Source of the DNA: Rachicladosporium sp. CCFEE 5018
Lineage: Eukaryota; Ascomycota; Dothideomycetes; Cladosporiales; Cladosporiaceae
Direction of reading: 5' to 3'
Assembly: GCA_002077045.2 (NCBI GenBank)
Contig: KZ111205.1
Location: forward strand, 24,746 to 58,482
DNA length: 33,737 nucleotides
Shown piece by piece: positions 1 to 11,402 of this stretch. Below the pieces are notes generated by a model. The model worked only from the letters and a program-made list of their open reading frames with translations, made no database searches and had not been told where the DNA came from. How positions within the stretch are numbered: the stretch's first letter is position 1; each line of letters starts with the position of its first letter. A program made the translations under genes and the position numbers.

Positions 1-5
1 CAGTT

Positions 6-2628
6 ATGTCGAGCAAATTCTTCACATGGACGAAAGGCGATAAGAGCGCGCACGAGGCGATGCGCTCTCGCGGAGTTGTGCCGATCCCAATCGAGTGTAT
101 TTCATTCAAAGGTCTGGACTACGAGCGCAGCAAGAAAGACTTTAGCAGGAGTCATCGTAGGCCACCGCCACTTAGGCTTGACTCGAGCCCGGATATTCTG
201 CAGCACGGAGCACGAAGGGACAACTCGATTGCGCTACATGATGCTGCCGTGCAATCGGCCACCGCTTTAATTGATGTGGTCAACGTAGGCGTACTCCTGT
301 GCGAGCAGCTCTCCGTCGAAGCTAACATGATTGCAGGACATGCTGCGCTCTCCGCAGGTCTCCGACAGACTACATCAGCGCGCGCAGAGCCTGCAGCCAA
401 TGTATGGCCGCCCTCGCTCGCGGACTGCACCTCCAACGCCAATGGCTGAGGCACCACATACCGAGCCCGCGGAGCTTCCGGGATCGATGCCGAACGAGAA
501 GTACCCGAAGAATGGCCTTTCGCATCTCACTAATGCAGTCATTGGGAGATCGATCGAGCGTCCACATACGAGCCCGCAGGAGTCAACACATCCAGCGTAC
601 GCTACGCCTCGCAGGTCTGTCGATGCTCCGCGACAACCGATCGGCTCCCCTTTCGCGCCAATGTCAGCTCGGCCGTCTGTTGCGGCTTTCTCAAAACATG
701 CTCGATCACACGCCTCGGCGATGCCGCTTTCGAGGGAGCAAGACTCGCGAGAGCAAGAGAGTCGGGCGCGACGGGCGACGACATCCACCTTCAAGCGACC
801 GTCACTGAGTGTACTACAGCCTTGGCCGGATCAAGTGCTGCAAGCCTCCGACGCCCATAGTGAGACGCACGACGACACCTCCCTCGTGGCCTCAGCGGCG
901 ACGAGCTCGCGTCAGTGCTCAGACAGGATGCAGCAATCCCGGACTGCCAGCAATCCCGAGGCGATCTTACTGTATCAAATGGCCAACATGCGCGACTCTC
1001 ACGTCGCCCACTTGACATCTCTGAAGCAAGCTCATGCTCACGAGATCGCCTCTCATCAATCTTACATCGCTTTCCTGGAAAGTCGAAATCTAGGCATCAG
1101 ACTGGGGGGAATGGACACTACGCAAGTAGACACGAAGCAGAGACTTACACTCGATACCGCCCAAGTCACGAACAGACTCGCAGAGCCTTTGACATCCGAC
1201 GCGTCGGCCACGACTCGAAAATCTTTCGAGCTCACTCTTGAGCACGAAAAGCGCGCATCGCAAGAAGCCATTGCTGAAGCTGAATTGCTCAAGCGCAAGC
1301 TATCGCTATGCCGCAAGTCACACACGGATCCTGGTGAGCTTCGGCGTGAGCGCGATCAGTTTCGCGACGCCGTCGATGGCAGCGAACGGAGGATTACGCA
1401 GCTGAAGGACATCATCCGGAAGGCGAAAGAGAACGAGCGGTCTCTGCGCAACGCTGTGGAAGACTTGCAGCATCGCCTCACAGCAGCCAATCATGAGCGC
1501 CTGGACGTCCAAGAGGGCTTCCATGAAGCGTGCAGGCAGGTGAGTCAACTTACGCAGCGAGAGGACTCCCTCGCTAAGGAACTGGACTCGGTGCGAAGTC
1601 ATCAATTCTACGGCAATACATCTCTTGCATCGTCAGTCTCGACGCACTCGGATCAAACGCACGATCGTCGTAGGTATGTGCGCAAGACGTCGGACATGAG
1701 TCTGCAGGTATGGAGCAATGATCCTCTGTTGCTGCAGGTACAGCGCCTGCAACAAGATTTGCGCGACAGAGACATGAGGATCCAGCATTTGGAAGAACAG
1801 GTGAAGCAACAAACAGCAAGCTACATACAAGAGCAGGAAAGACGTGCACAGTTGCAGAACCTGGTGAACGCGACACAGCAAGAGAGGGATGCGATCAGAG
1901 AAGATTGCGACAAGTACAACTCGCTTCTCCACAATGAGCTGCGTCGGCAGTCGCGGTTGGCGGTGGATAGAGTGCACACTTCGAACCCTCAGATCGATGC
2001 CGAAGCTTCAGCATTGGTCGCAAGCAGGCTCTCACCGACGGGCTCGAAAGCTCCACACGGTGCAACTACAGTAGCCCCCTCTGTGGAGCTAGAGCTGGAC
2101 CACTGCGTTCGAGAGATACTTATGTACAAGCTCGACGTACGAGGCTACAAGAAAGACCTCAAGAAAGCTCATGCGGAGATCGAGGAGCTCCGTAGAGGCA
2201 GGGTGGAGCTACCTCCTACACCCGACCGCCAGAGCTTTGGCAGTCAGTCCTCGTCTGACCTCTCCACCAAGCGGATCCGATCCGCCACTTCCTCGTCAGG
2301 ACTCGGCATCTCTCTTGCGCAGCAGACACCAAAGACGCCGACTCGCTCGGTGGCTTCAGTGACCCAACAAGCGCTCATGAGAATGTCGCCACCAATACCG
2401 CAAGTAGAGTATACCACGAGTCCGCCTCCGCGATCGAAGACGCCACTTGGTGCGCATAAGAAGTTGCCTAAGCCTCCGATGTCGAGGAGTCCGAGTCCGA
2501 TGCCTGTGAGCAGAACACCTGGACGAGTAAAGCAGATGGAAGGCACGCCGAGGAGCGTGTCGGATAGTATTATTGCGAGCTATGCGGACAGGAGGACGCC
2601 AGAGGTGGACGCGCAGGGGGTGTTGTGA
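6..2628 (+). CDS. Coiled-coil, Ser/Pro-rich protein of unknown function (two exons, 5' end uncertain)
   Basis: I do not recognise a named family. Proposed exons are 6-284 and 337-2628 (856 residues). The 52-nt intron has a GTAGGC donor, a GCTAAC branch site at 321-326 and a TTGCAG acceptor, and it joins the two frames in phase 0. The second exon has no convincing ATG of its own upstream of the conserved-looking part. The N-terminal third is low-complexity (Ser/Pro/Arg). The middle, about nucleotides 960-2200, is rich in Glu, Gln, Arg and Leu with heptad-like spacing and reads as long coiled coil. The C-terminal tail is again Ser/Pro/Thr-rich with many SP and TP dipeptides, typical of phosphorylated disordered tails. 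Composition suggests a cytoskeletal or scaffold protein, but that is inference only. The first ATG is 6 bases from the window edge, so the true start may lie outside. Confidence 0.7.
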
Positions 2629-2956
2629 GTCAATCTTCGCGGTAGCTACAAAGCAGAACCACAGGATGCGTTCACAGTTGTGATGAGGCTGCGTATCTTC
2701 GCGTCTTCGACCGTCTGGACTGTAGGAAATGCTCTTTCCTGCGTGGCCGTAACGGTAAGACGGCTTGCTCCTGCGTCAACGAGAAACGAGTCGGTGGCAG
2801 AAAGCGATGGCTTACCGCTCTCTTATACCGGCGCGATTTGCGGAAGTCAAGGCGCCGGGAGTGCGACCGTGACCGTGATAGCAGCGGAGCGTTCAAGCTC
2901 CCGGATAGGCGGCACCGTTAGAGCAGACCGCCACGATTCTAAGAACTTCATCTAGA
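2629..2956. other. Intergenic gap between convergent genes
   Basis: This 328-bp stretch separates the stop codons of the coiled-coil gene and the secreted-protein gene. It must hold both 3' untranslated regions. I see no conserved reading frame, RNA gene or strong repeat in it. Confidence 0.6.
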
Positions 2957-4468
2957 CTAAATGCTAAACACAGAATGTAGAATGATCATGAAGGTCAGAG
3001 CAGAGATGTCAGGCACATGGCGACTTGGGGATACAGATAGCTGTACTTCTGGAGTACTAGAGCTAACAGCTGTTGATAATTCAGACGATGGCCCTGTGGT
3101 CTGCACTCTCAATCCACCGGCGCCGTTGGTGACTATCGCGCCACTGATTGTCGCAGCTAGACCTCCAACTGTGAGCATGTGCGTGCCAAGTTCGACCACA
3201 CCAGTCGTGCCGGGGACGGTGATCGCTGTCATGGTCGTGTATGCCATGCTTATGACTGTCCAGCCCAAAGCTGTGACCGGCAGGGGACTCGGACTTGGAT
3301 CGCGGGTACAGCCAAGTACGCTAGCAATGACGCCGCCTATGTTCATGCTGCCTGCTGTCGTAGGACTGAGCGTGACTTGCGTCGCAGGCAGGGCGGTACT
3401 GGGATCGTTCGCTGTCTCTGCATCTGTATGTGACATCGAACCCGGGCCCGTTGATGGGGTGGCAATAGCGTTCGTAGCCCTCGACGACGCCACTGGCGTG
3501 CTCGTTAAAGTAGACTCTCCGTCTGAGACTGACTCTAGGCTCGGCACTGGGGACGCTATCGCAGATGTGGGCATCGGCGTGGAGCTCGCAGTGGGATCAG
3601 ATCGCCCAGTTCCTACCGGCAGCAAGCCTTGGATGGCCGTGATTGCTTGCGGGGCTGTCGTTGTTGCAGCTTGAACGGGCGTCGTGGGGCCCTTGATATC
3701 TGCCTCCAACGCTTGCAGCAAGGCAAGTTCCACTGCGAGTGTGGGAAGGGTTTCCGTCGTCCAACAACCATCCAATGTGCAGTCCGCCTGGACTGGTCCG
3801 AATGTCTGTGGGTTGCATGATGACTGTGATGCAGGGTCGACAGGATCATGACCTGCCCTCCAATCCGACTGAAACCAGTCGCAATCAGAGCTGGCGAGCG
3901 TCGCCTGTTGGCACATCGGCTCGAATCCGTATTGCGTCCAACCATTTGCTCCAGTCGTCGGCAAGCTTAAGGTTGACATCCATGAGCTCCAGGATTGCTC
4001 GCATTGGGCCACAACGGAGGGCAGGGAACACGCCGGTGTCGTGAAGCGGAGACCCGTCTTGGTGCCTACCAGGTCTGTTTTATTGAAGGTAGAGGGTCTC
4101 GGGCTTTCGGGTATCTCTGTGTAGTAAGTTGTTGTGTACATCGGCGTGGTAATGGTCGACTCAGAGCTGGAGGCGTACTCGAACACTATGGTTGTGTAAT
4201 AGGGAGAGAGGGTCGTAGACTCGAGCTGTGTTGTGAGATACGTGCTTAGACCTTGCACTGAGTAATAGTAGTCTGCCCATTGTGTCCAACATCTTGCTGC
4301 AGAGCCTGAGAGTGCGGCAATGTTGCTTCCTGGAATCATCGTGGTATTCATCGCAAGGGATAGGTAGGTTGTGTTGCTTTGCGTCGGTACACTTGCATTC
4401 GGCTGCAGACCGACCGATGCCATCACTTCAAGGCTAGACACAAGAGCCCAGAAAAGCCCTCGTTGCAT
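2957..4468 (-). CDS. Predicted secreted, GPI-anchored Ser/Thr-rich cell-surface protein
   Basis: Single exon, 503 residues. The open frame extends 16 codons upstream, but I chose the internal ATG at 4468 because it begins a hydrophobic signal-peptide-like N-terminus (MQRGLFWALVSSLEVMASVG). The N-terminal half has N-glycosylation sequons (NAS, NTT, NKT) and scattered cysteines in pairs such as CEQSW and CDWF, so it probably folds with disulphides. The middle is a long Ser/Thr/Pro-rich stalk suited to O-mannosylation. Near the end is a short element of the form G-THMLTVGG-AATISGAIV, like the repeated beta-strand motif of fungal wall and adhesin-type proteins. The protein ends in a short hydrophobic tail (ALTFMIILHSVFSI) right at the stop, the usual GPI-attachment signal. 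Likely outer plasma membrane or cell wall. The molecular role is unknown. Confidence 0.75.
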   Translation of the reverse strand: MQRGLFWALVSSLEVMASVGLQPNASVPTQSNTTYLSLAMNTTMIPGSNIAALSGSAARCWTQWADYYYSVQGLSTYLTTQLESTTLSPYYTTIVFEYASSSESTITTPMYTTTYYTEIPESPRPSTFNKTDLVGTKTGLRFTTPACSLPSVVAQCEQSWSSWMSTLSLPTTGANGWTQYGFEPMCQQATLASSDCDWFQSDWRAGHDPVDPASQSSCNPQTFGPVQADCTLDGCWTTETLPTLAVELALLQALEADIKGPTTPVQAATTTAPQAITAIQGLLPVGTGRSDPTASSTPMPTSAIASPVPSLESVSDGESTLTSTPVASSRATNAIATPSTGPGSMSHTDAETANDPSTALPATQVTLSPTTAGSMNIGGVIASVLGCTRDPSPSPLPVTALGWTVISMAYTTMTAITVPGTTGVVELGTHMLTVGGLAATISGAIVTNGAGGLRVQTTGPSSELSTAVSSSTPEVQLSVSPSRHVPDISALTFMIILHSVFSI

Positions 4469-6218
4469 TGGGTACCTGATATTACGCACAAGGAGGTTCC
4501 ATAGACGGGAACACAATCACCTCGCGCCACTTAGAGGTGCCAGAAGTGTGTCAGACCCAGAGAGAGGATTGTATTGATCGAGTTGTAGAGCGTTGGAATA
4601 GATTGACAGGGAGTGTAAAGAGAAATGGTGGGGGGGAGATCGGATACCGTAGAAGAACACAAGGCTCAGCCTCAGCCTTGTGTTCGTTGATAGGCTGCGT
4701 TTGCGGTGCCGGGCTCATCACCGTCGGCGAGAAACGACCCAGGCGGGACATGGCGAGATCTCCCATGGAGAAATGAAGTACGTGGCGCACAAGCTGCACT
4801 TCACAGTGCGAGCAATGAGGGAGGCTAGTCGCTTAGCTATGATCACCGCGACTGATTACTAGTTGGGCAACCATCCGCGGATTTCACATCCTGCATCTGA
4901 AAGACGTCAAACTCCGCGGACCGACCTGCAGATGTTACGTGTCGTCGTCCAGACTGGTCGTGGAGCGGATGGGTGCATGTAAGGTACGCCTCTGTGAGAC
5001 GTGACGACCAGCATGCCTTTCGAGCGCATCTGCGCGCATAGCTGCGTATAGGCCAGGACCCTAGCCTTCTTTACAGCAGTTTCGAAAGCGTCGGTCTACG
5101 TGTGCATCCTGCAGCGTCGCATGAAGCCATTTGATCTGGCCATCAGCGGTCGTCCACAGAGGCAGGTGGGTCAAGTAACGAAATCGTCCACAATATATCC
5201 CTCCACTCAGATCCTATCGTACGTGGGCTAGTAGTGTCCAATGCCGCGGATAACGATCAGTCATTGCTTCGACATGCTCTGCGATGGATACACGCAGTGT
5301 TGTAGCCAAGCTCGAGACTTCAATGTAGTTGTCGGAGGCGCAATCTGCGTATCGAGTCAGCATACATATGCCAAGTCGAGCCGCTCTCTGATTCGTGCAG
5401 CCGTTATTGCGCTATCCTCCAGCTAGCTATTCATATCCCGGCGATCTTATGCAAGGTACGAGACGTTTTCTGCAGCTTCAAGGAGTACATATGCGGTGCT
5501 TGTAACGTCGCAGCCCTCACTCTCGCCTGTTGTGGACGCAAGAATATTGTAAGAGGCGATTTCATGATGGATGTCTGCTAGCAGAGTCACATGGATCTGT
5601 GGTCGGCGGCAATGAGGTGCCGTTGGTGGGGAAGATGTCAGATCATTGCGAAGTGGAGCATGCGGGCGATCAGCGCTAGGGTTGCGCGTGGGAAGTGATG
5701 CTAGAGTTCCATGTGTTCCACGGGTGTCGCAGAGAGTGTTTGTTGCAAATTTCTGCTGTGGCATACTTCATCGACGTCTGAGAGTCTTTCACGCCGCAGG
5801 AGTATTTTCTGCTCGAGGTCATACTTCCTGTCGCTTCTTTGCCAGCTTCTTCCATGGGACGAAGGAGCTACATCGAGTCTTGGCGTGGTGAACTAATAGA
5901 ATAAGGTTCCCAGATTAGCCACACGCCCATTGATTCGGAATCAGGAGACGCGCCTGTGCCCGCGCAAGTGCCCACACCCCGAGCGTTCCACACTGTCGAA
6001 CCAGAGCAAACGCACGCACTTACATACAGACTATCTCTAGGCGCCATTGCTACACCCGAGTGTCACCGGCGTCTACACTTCTCATCGACATTTTGGCTGT
6101 CAGACTCCACGTGCTGGGCGACTCGGCATCCCTACGGCCCGCGCCTGCAGCTGGCCATTGACGGCATCCGAAATCAGCGACGTGCAGACGCGCTGCAAGA
6201 GTCAGGGACGGAGGTTCG
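4469..6218. other. 1.75-kb divergent intergenic region
   Basis: This region lies between the start of the secreted-protein gene (minus strand) and the start of the Arf-GEF gene (plus strand), so it should hold two promoters and 5' leaders. Open frames here (for example 5447-5764 minus and 5956-6492 plus) show no recognisable domain and no fungal splice context. The one clear structure is the perfect hairpin at 4655-4685. A short G-run sits at 4628-4636, just beside it. Confidence 0.5.
4655..4685. repeat. Perfect 12-bp inverted repeat (hairpin) upstream of the secreted-protein gene
   Basis: Arms GAACACAAGGCT (4655-4666) and AGCCTTGTGTTC (4674-4685) are exact reverse complements around a 7-nt loop. 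It lies 187-217 bp upstream of the chosen start of the secreted-protein gene, so it falls in that gene's promoter or 5' leader. It could be a dimeric regulator site or an RNA hairpin in the leader. Function is not known. Confidence 0.65.
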
Positions 6219-9200
6219 ATGGCCGACAGTAACTCTCAGACATCTCCAGGGTATAGCGTTCATCCGGGCATTGCTACACGGAGTAGCTCAAAGAACGTTC
6301 TTCGCGGCGGCGACGGTAAATCCAGCCCTCCTTCGACGCCGCGCAATCCTCCGCGACGCGCGAAAAAGGGCAAAGCGCCCGCGTACGCACAGAGTCGTGG
6401 GCAAGAGGGCATCAATTGGGAGCGATCGCTGGCGACAGACACCAGGCACTCGCATGGACTCTCCTGGTCCAGCACAACCCGAGATAGCGTAGTGGACAAC
6501 CTCTTGCAATCCCTCGATGGCCTTTCCTCGCAGATGAGGGCGACATTTGAAAGCACTGGCGCTCAATTTGACGACTTTGAGGACAGGCAGCGCGAGCGCG
6601 ATCGCATTAGACAGGCGCCATTGCACGCGGCCGACAGACCAGCGCAGCGACCAAGAGGCCACACATACTCCTCATCACTATCTTCCGATCTTACCTCGCG
6701 CATCCCCGAGGAGTCGCCGAGCAGCAACTTTTCTAGCCCGCCCTATCGCAGCCGCAGGAGTAATAGCAGCAGCAACGTGGGCACACACCTCCCAGCGCAG
6801 AAGTCAGGCAGAGCACCGACTTCGCGCTACAGCCAGCTACAGAGGAACTTGAGCAGTGACACGAGTCGAGGGGCGCACAGCGTTCTCTCGCACAGGCAGG
6901 TGAACGGTCAGTCAAGAGACGAAGGCAAGACATCTTTTGAAAGCCAAGGGTATGACGCAGTGAAAGAGTCTGGACGATTGGCTTGGGGTGGTGTAGGACG
7001 TTCTGTGAGCATGGACCATATCTACGCCGACGCCAACACCAGAGTCTCATCAGTGATGGAACGTGGACGACCTGTCCCATCCGCATTCAGTAGCTACGAA
7101 GTACCGTCGAACGCTGCGCCGGAACCTATGATACCTGCGGGACCGCGTAAAATGCAGAATCCCAACGCGACAGGGCCGGTATATGTTAATCAGGCAACGA
7201 AAGGGAGTGCGCTGAGGAAGATAACGACACAGTCGGATCTACGCTCGGCGAGTGCTCCGATGATACCGCAGGACGTGCGAGATAGAGCGAGCGACTTTGT
7301 GCGGAACAACAGCATGCAGGGCAATCCGGTAGTGCCGCCACTGGGTGAGCGTGCAGTATCGACCTCAATATCTGGTGGTGGAAGAGCGAGAGATGCGCTG
7401 AGTCCACACCGCGAACGTCAAGGGTTCTTCAAACGAGTCTTCGGTGGCTCAAGTCGGACGAACGAGCGACCGGTCTCGCCTCATGGAGCACCCGAAGCTG
7501 GCAAAGAGAACAAGAAGCCCTCCGTATCTACGACAAACATGACAAGCTCGAACCTCAAGAACGAGGTCCAGCAGCTGCCGAACTCGACTGCGGTCACGAC
7601 CGCATCTTTACCCCCAGTATCACTCAATAAGAAGCCATCGTCATTCTTTCGCAGGCGAAAGAAGTCTGCTAGCGACAATTCTTTACCACCACCTCTGCCA
7701 CTACATCTCGATCAAGCTAAGCTCACGCCTGCACAGCCCAGTCCGTCTGCAAGCAGTCTACGCAAAGTCATGGACCCCTTCCTGCGGGATGAGGACGCTT
7801 CGGCAACAATGCGTCCACCACTATTGGTGAAGACCGACTCTCGACCAGACTCTAGTACTTCGCATACTGGAGACTCGGACAGCCTTGACATCTTCCATTC
7901 TGGCTACACGCCTCCACCTGACGCATCGCTTGGTAAAAGGAACCCATTCTCTCGAGAGCCCACGGGTGCTCGACCCAGTCAGGACAGTGACGGCAAGCTG
8001 AAGGTCAAGGTGAAGAAGAAGAAGCCGGAGCCGATCGTCGCAAGCACAATGAGCAACGATACAGATCGGCAGAACTCGCAGCCTAGCGGAGTGCAACCAG
8101 ACCTTATGTCACCCGCTACATTCTATTCACCAATGGAGGAACCCTAGCGTAGAGTCTCCCCAATGTCGTCTGAAGCGATGGCAACAAGTGAGCGTGAGCA
8201 GCGACCGGTAAGTCGGGCAAGCACTGGCGATCGTATACTGGCGTCAGCAGGAGTGAGTCCCGTAGAGCCAAGTCAAGAAATGCGTGACTTCGCAGCAGGA
8301 AACAATTTGGACCTTCACATGCAGGAGTCGAGCTGGTCAGCGCCGCAACATCCCCAAGCGGAGACATCAAGAGAGGCGAGCGGGCCAACACGTCTGTTCT
8401 TGCAGCCATCTGTTGACGATCTCGGTAAGATCGCCTCTCGCAAGACTGGAGTGTCACCACAGAGCTCGAAGCAGTCGTCAAGATCTGCGTCCGTGAACAT
8501 GCCTGGCGCGAATGAGCAGGCGCCAGCAACACCAAGCACGCGCTACCACTCTGCTACAAGCCTACCGCTTGTGCAGATGGACGGTAATGATCTGCTCCGG
8601 CCTTCACTCGATGCATACAGCATGCGAAGCTCATCCAAAGACTCCGGCGATGCGTCCAAAGAACGCGCAAAGCGCATCTTCGACGGTGACGAAGACGATG
8701 TCACTCAGATGGAAGCCGCCTCATGGCTTGGCGAGAACAAGACACTGAATCAGCGGACACTCGCAGCCTACATGTTGATGTGGGACTTTGCTGGGATGAA
8801 TGTGCTCGCTGCACTGCGAGCGTTGTGCGGCAAGCTCGTGCTGAAGGGTGAGACGCAACAGTTCGATCGCATCATCACTGCGCTCTCATCGCGATGGTGC
8901 GAGTGCAATCCCAATCACGGCTTTAAGGCTCAGGATGTAGTGCATACCATGCTCTACTCACTGATCTTGCTGAACACTGATCTGCATATGGCTGACATTG
9001 GCGACAAGATGTCAAAGAGTGCGTACGTGAAGAATACCCTGCCAACTATCCGGCGTGTTGTATCTGATGCTGCACCAGGAGCGTTCGACGAAACGCTCCG
9101 CCCGGCAACGAATGGCCAGACCCGAGCTGCGATCCCTTGGCCTGAGGCGAACTCATCCGGTCCAAATTCACCTGCTCTACCACCTGACACGCCTCAAGAG

Positions 9201-11092
9201 CGAACGTCGTTCGATCTTGGTGCACGTCCCAATGCCACGAAGCGGCTTTCGATCCGGCCGGGCATGTTTCGAGGAGAGTCGGACGGCTTCACTCCTGACT
9301 CGGCTACCAGCAGCTCCTCCAATGCGCTTGTGAACAGTCAATTCAATGGGAACATGCGTGCTTGGGAGTTCGAGGTTGAGATCGTACTCAAATCTTTCTG
9401 GAACTCGATCAAGGGTGAGCCTTTACCATTGCTCAGTCTGTCAGTCGCCGACGTACGAAGCTCTGAGCGCAACCTGGCACCAGGCGGACTGAAGAGGTCC
9501 GGCTCGGTCGCCAGTAGAGCGCCTTCGGAAGCTGCATCGTATCGCTCGAAACCTGGTCTGCGCAACTTATCGATGGGATGGCAAGGTCGCAACACACGGT
9601 CGAGGCCCAAGATGTACAACCCTAGCACTGTCGGTTCCTCACGGACGAGCTTCGATGATGACAGCAGTATGTGGTCTGGTGTGCAAAGCAGCACGTGGAG
9701 CAGCAAGAACTCGTATGGCAAGACTCTTGCGTCTAGCTCTGTGGGCAGCCTTGGGCACTTCTTTTCGCCTTCAGATGCGTCCTACAAGCACTCGATAGGC
9801 TTCGCGAACGCCCTGTCGCAGGCGATCATCCGCGAGGAGGGCGTCGCAAATGGCTTGGACAACGACTCCATCACGATCAAGGGCGATTTGCTCGAGGACG
9901 AGTCACTGACACTAGAGGGAGCCCCATGGGCCAAAGAAGGCATCGTAAAACAACGCCACGAGTTCGAAGCCACAGACCGCAAAGCCAAAGACCGCACCTG
10001 GAGCAGCGACTTCTTCGCCGTCATCAGCAAAGGCAAACTTACCCTCTTCAACTTCAACACCACCACTACGAAGTCCCGCTCACTCGGCCGCCAGCGCCTA
10101 CAGAAGACTGCTTTCGCCAGCAAGGCAGCTAGCATCGCCTCCACGCAAGTCGGCGGCGGAGACTGGATGGGCAACGCCGAGCAGATCGCCTCTTTCGCGC
10201 TCCGCCATACTGTCGCAGTCACCCTGCCATCGGGGTATAACAAACACCGATACGTCTGGGCGCTGCGATTACCCGGCGGAGCGTGTCATCTGTTTGATGT
10301 CGGCACGCCTGAGATCGCGGTGGAGTGGGTCTCGACGGCGAATTACTGGGCCGCGCGTCTGAGCAAGGAGCCGCTTTCAGGAGGTGTGTCGAATATTGAG
10401 TATGGCTGGAGTGAGCAGGTGATCAATACATCACTGATTGGGTCGGCTGGTGAGAATGTAAGTGCGCCGCCTTCTGCCATGGGTAACAGGGCGAGGACGC
10501 ACACGCATAGCTCGTCTACGGGAAATAATGCGCTGCCGAGACCGAGTATGCAGAGCTCGATACGCGGGAGCTTTGATCTTGTTTCTACTGGTGGCGGGAC
10601 TCGCGGTCCAAAGTTGGCTGGTGACAAAGCTCAGCTTGCAGACTGGAAGCAGCCAAGTCCGAGTATGATGGCTAGTCAGCTTATGGAGGTCGATCAGATG
10701 AAGACTATGGTTGCTTATGTGGCCAACGCTGAGAAGGAGCTTGAGGAGCACAACGAGTTGAAGAACGCGATCGAGTTGGCTGTGAGTTGCTACCCTGTGC
10801 AAAATCTCTTGGCAGATTTGTTGCTGACTTGTCTCCGTAGTACTCACCTCACTCGCACAACTACCGCAGAGCTCTCGCCAACTGGCAGCACAAGTCCGAG
10901 TACTTGCTGCGTGAGATCGTGAAGTTCCGTACATACATCGAGAGTCTGGCTGCGGCTATGAAGGCTAGGGATGAGGTTCTGGCACGGCGCGAAGCGGCCA
11001 AGAATGGCGGCGGGAGAAACGTCGCGTCACAGATAATCGAGGAGAAAGGCAATGATACCACACCGAGGCAGAGCCGGATTGTGGGTGCATGA
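6219..11092 (+). CDS. EFA6/Yel1-like Arf guanine-nucleotide exchange factor (Sec7 + PH), frame interrupted by one TAG
   Basis: Sec7 proteins load GTP onto Arf/Arl GTPases at membranes. The frame runs from ATG 6219 to 8144, meets TAG at 8145-8147, and continues in the same frame from ATG 8163. Counted from that second ATG, the Sec7 domain spans about residues 165-300, with the catalytic Glu finger at residue 230 (LKGETQQ) and the signature LLNTDLH at 269-275. A PH domain follows (about 588-755). A 59-nt intron (10782-10840; GTGAGT donor, CCGTAG acceptor, phase 0) leads to the last exon, which restores the family's C-terminal helix (ANWQHKSEYLLREIVKF). That helix after the PH domain is typical of EFA6-type GEFs. 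The N-terminal 640 residues are disordered, Ser/Pro/Arg-rich, with a basic KVKVKKKK stretch. I treat both halves as one gene of about 1,600 codons: same frame, only 15 bases between stop and ATG, and matching composition. Two separate genes or a splice that skips the TAG are the alternatives. Confidence 0.8.
8145..8162 (+). other. In-frame TAG stop and 15-base spacer within the Arf-GEF frame
   Basis: The codons around the break read GAA CCC TAG CGT AGA GTC TCC CCA ATG. The frame is identical on both sides. Two weak splice options would remove the stop without shifting frame. One is a 57-nt intron 8091-8147 (donor GTGCAA, acceptor CCCTAG). The other is a 138-nt intron 8010-8147 (donor GTGAAG, same acceptor). 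Otherwise this is a true stop, a readthrough site, a mutation or a base error. Confidence 0.7.
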
Positions 11093-11402
11093 AGAGGGCA
11101 AAGGCTGTGTATTAGTAGGCATGATTGTGATGTGATATAGGAGCGACGACTGTGAATGGAACGAGGCTTGCGATGGACTTCGCTGTAACTGTATGTATTT
11201 GTACGAGCGCTCTTGCATATCGACAAATTTACTCCGCCCTCTCACTGGTCTCCATTGCGACGTTACCGCTGCTCTTTGTGCACTCAGTATAGGACATCTG
11301 CCGTCTCTGCATCGGCGAGCAATGCGCAAGATCCGAAACTTGCAAGCCTCTCACAGCTGTGAAGAAGCCTCCACATGAGGACAAACACCCCTCTCTGACG
11401 AC
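11093..11402. other. Intergenic gap between convergent Arf-GEF and BTB genes
   Basis: This 310-bp stretch holds the 3' ends of both genes. A GTAAGT donor-like hexamer overlaps the BTB stop codon on the minus strand, so part of this stretch could be an intron and a further BTB exon. No other gene is visible. Confidence 0.5.

Noticed and set aside
2961..3674. 237-codon plus-strand open frame
   Set aside because: It lies antisense to the secreted-protein gene, whose signal peptide, stalk and GPI tail form a coherent protein. The antisense translation shows no domain.
5447..5764. 105-codon minus-strand open frame with an ATG
   Set aside because: No domain, no splice context and unremarkable composition. 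It may be a small gene, but nothing supports it over chance.
5956..6492. 178-codon plus-strand open frame overlapping the Arf-GEF start
   Set aside because: It lies mostly in the predicted leader and overlaps the Arf-GEF frame in another phase. The protein shows no domain.
8208..8250. Perfect GTAAGT donor and CAGCAG acceptor inside the Arf-GEF
   Set aside because: The 43-nt interval is not a multiple of three, so removal would shift out of the long Sec7 frame, and it lies downstream of the TAG so it cannot explain it.
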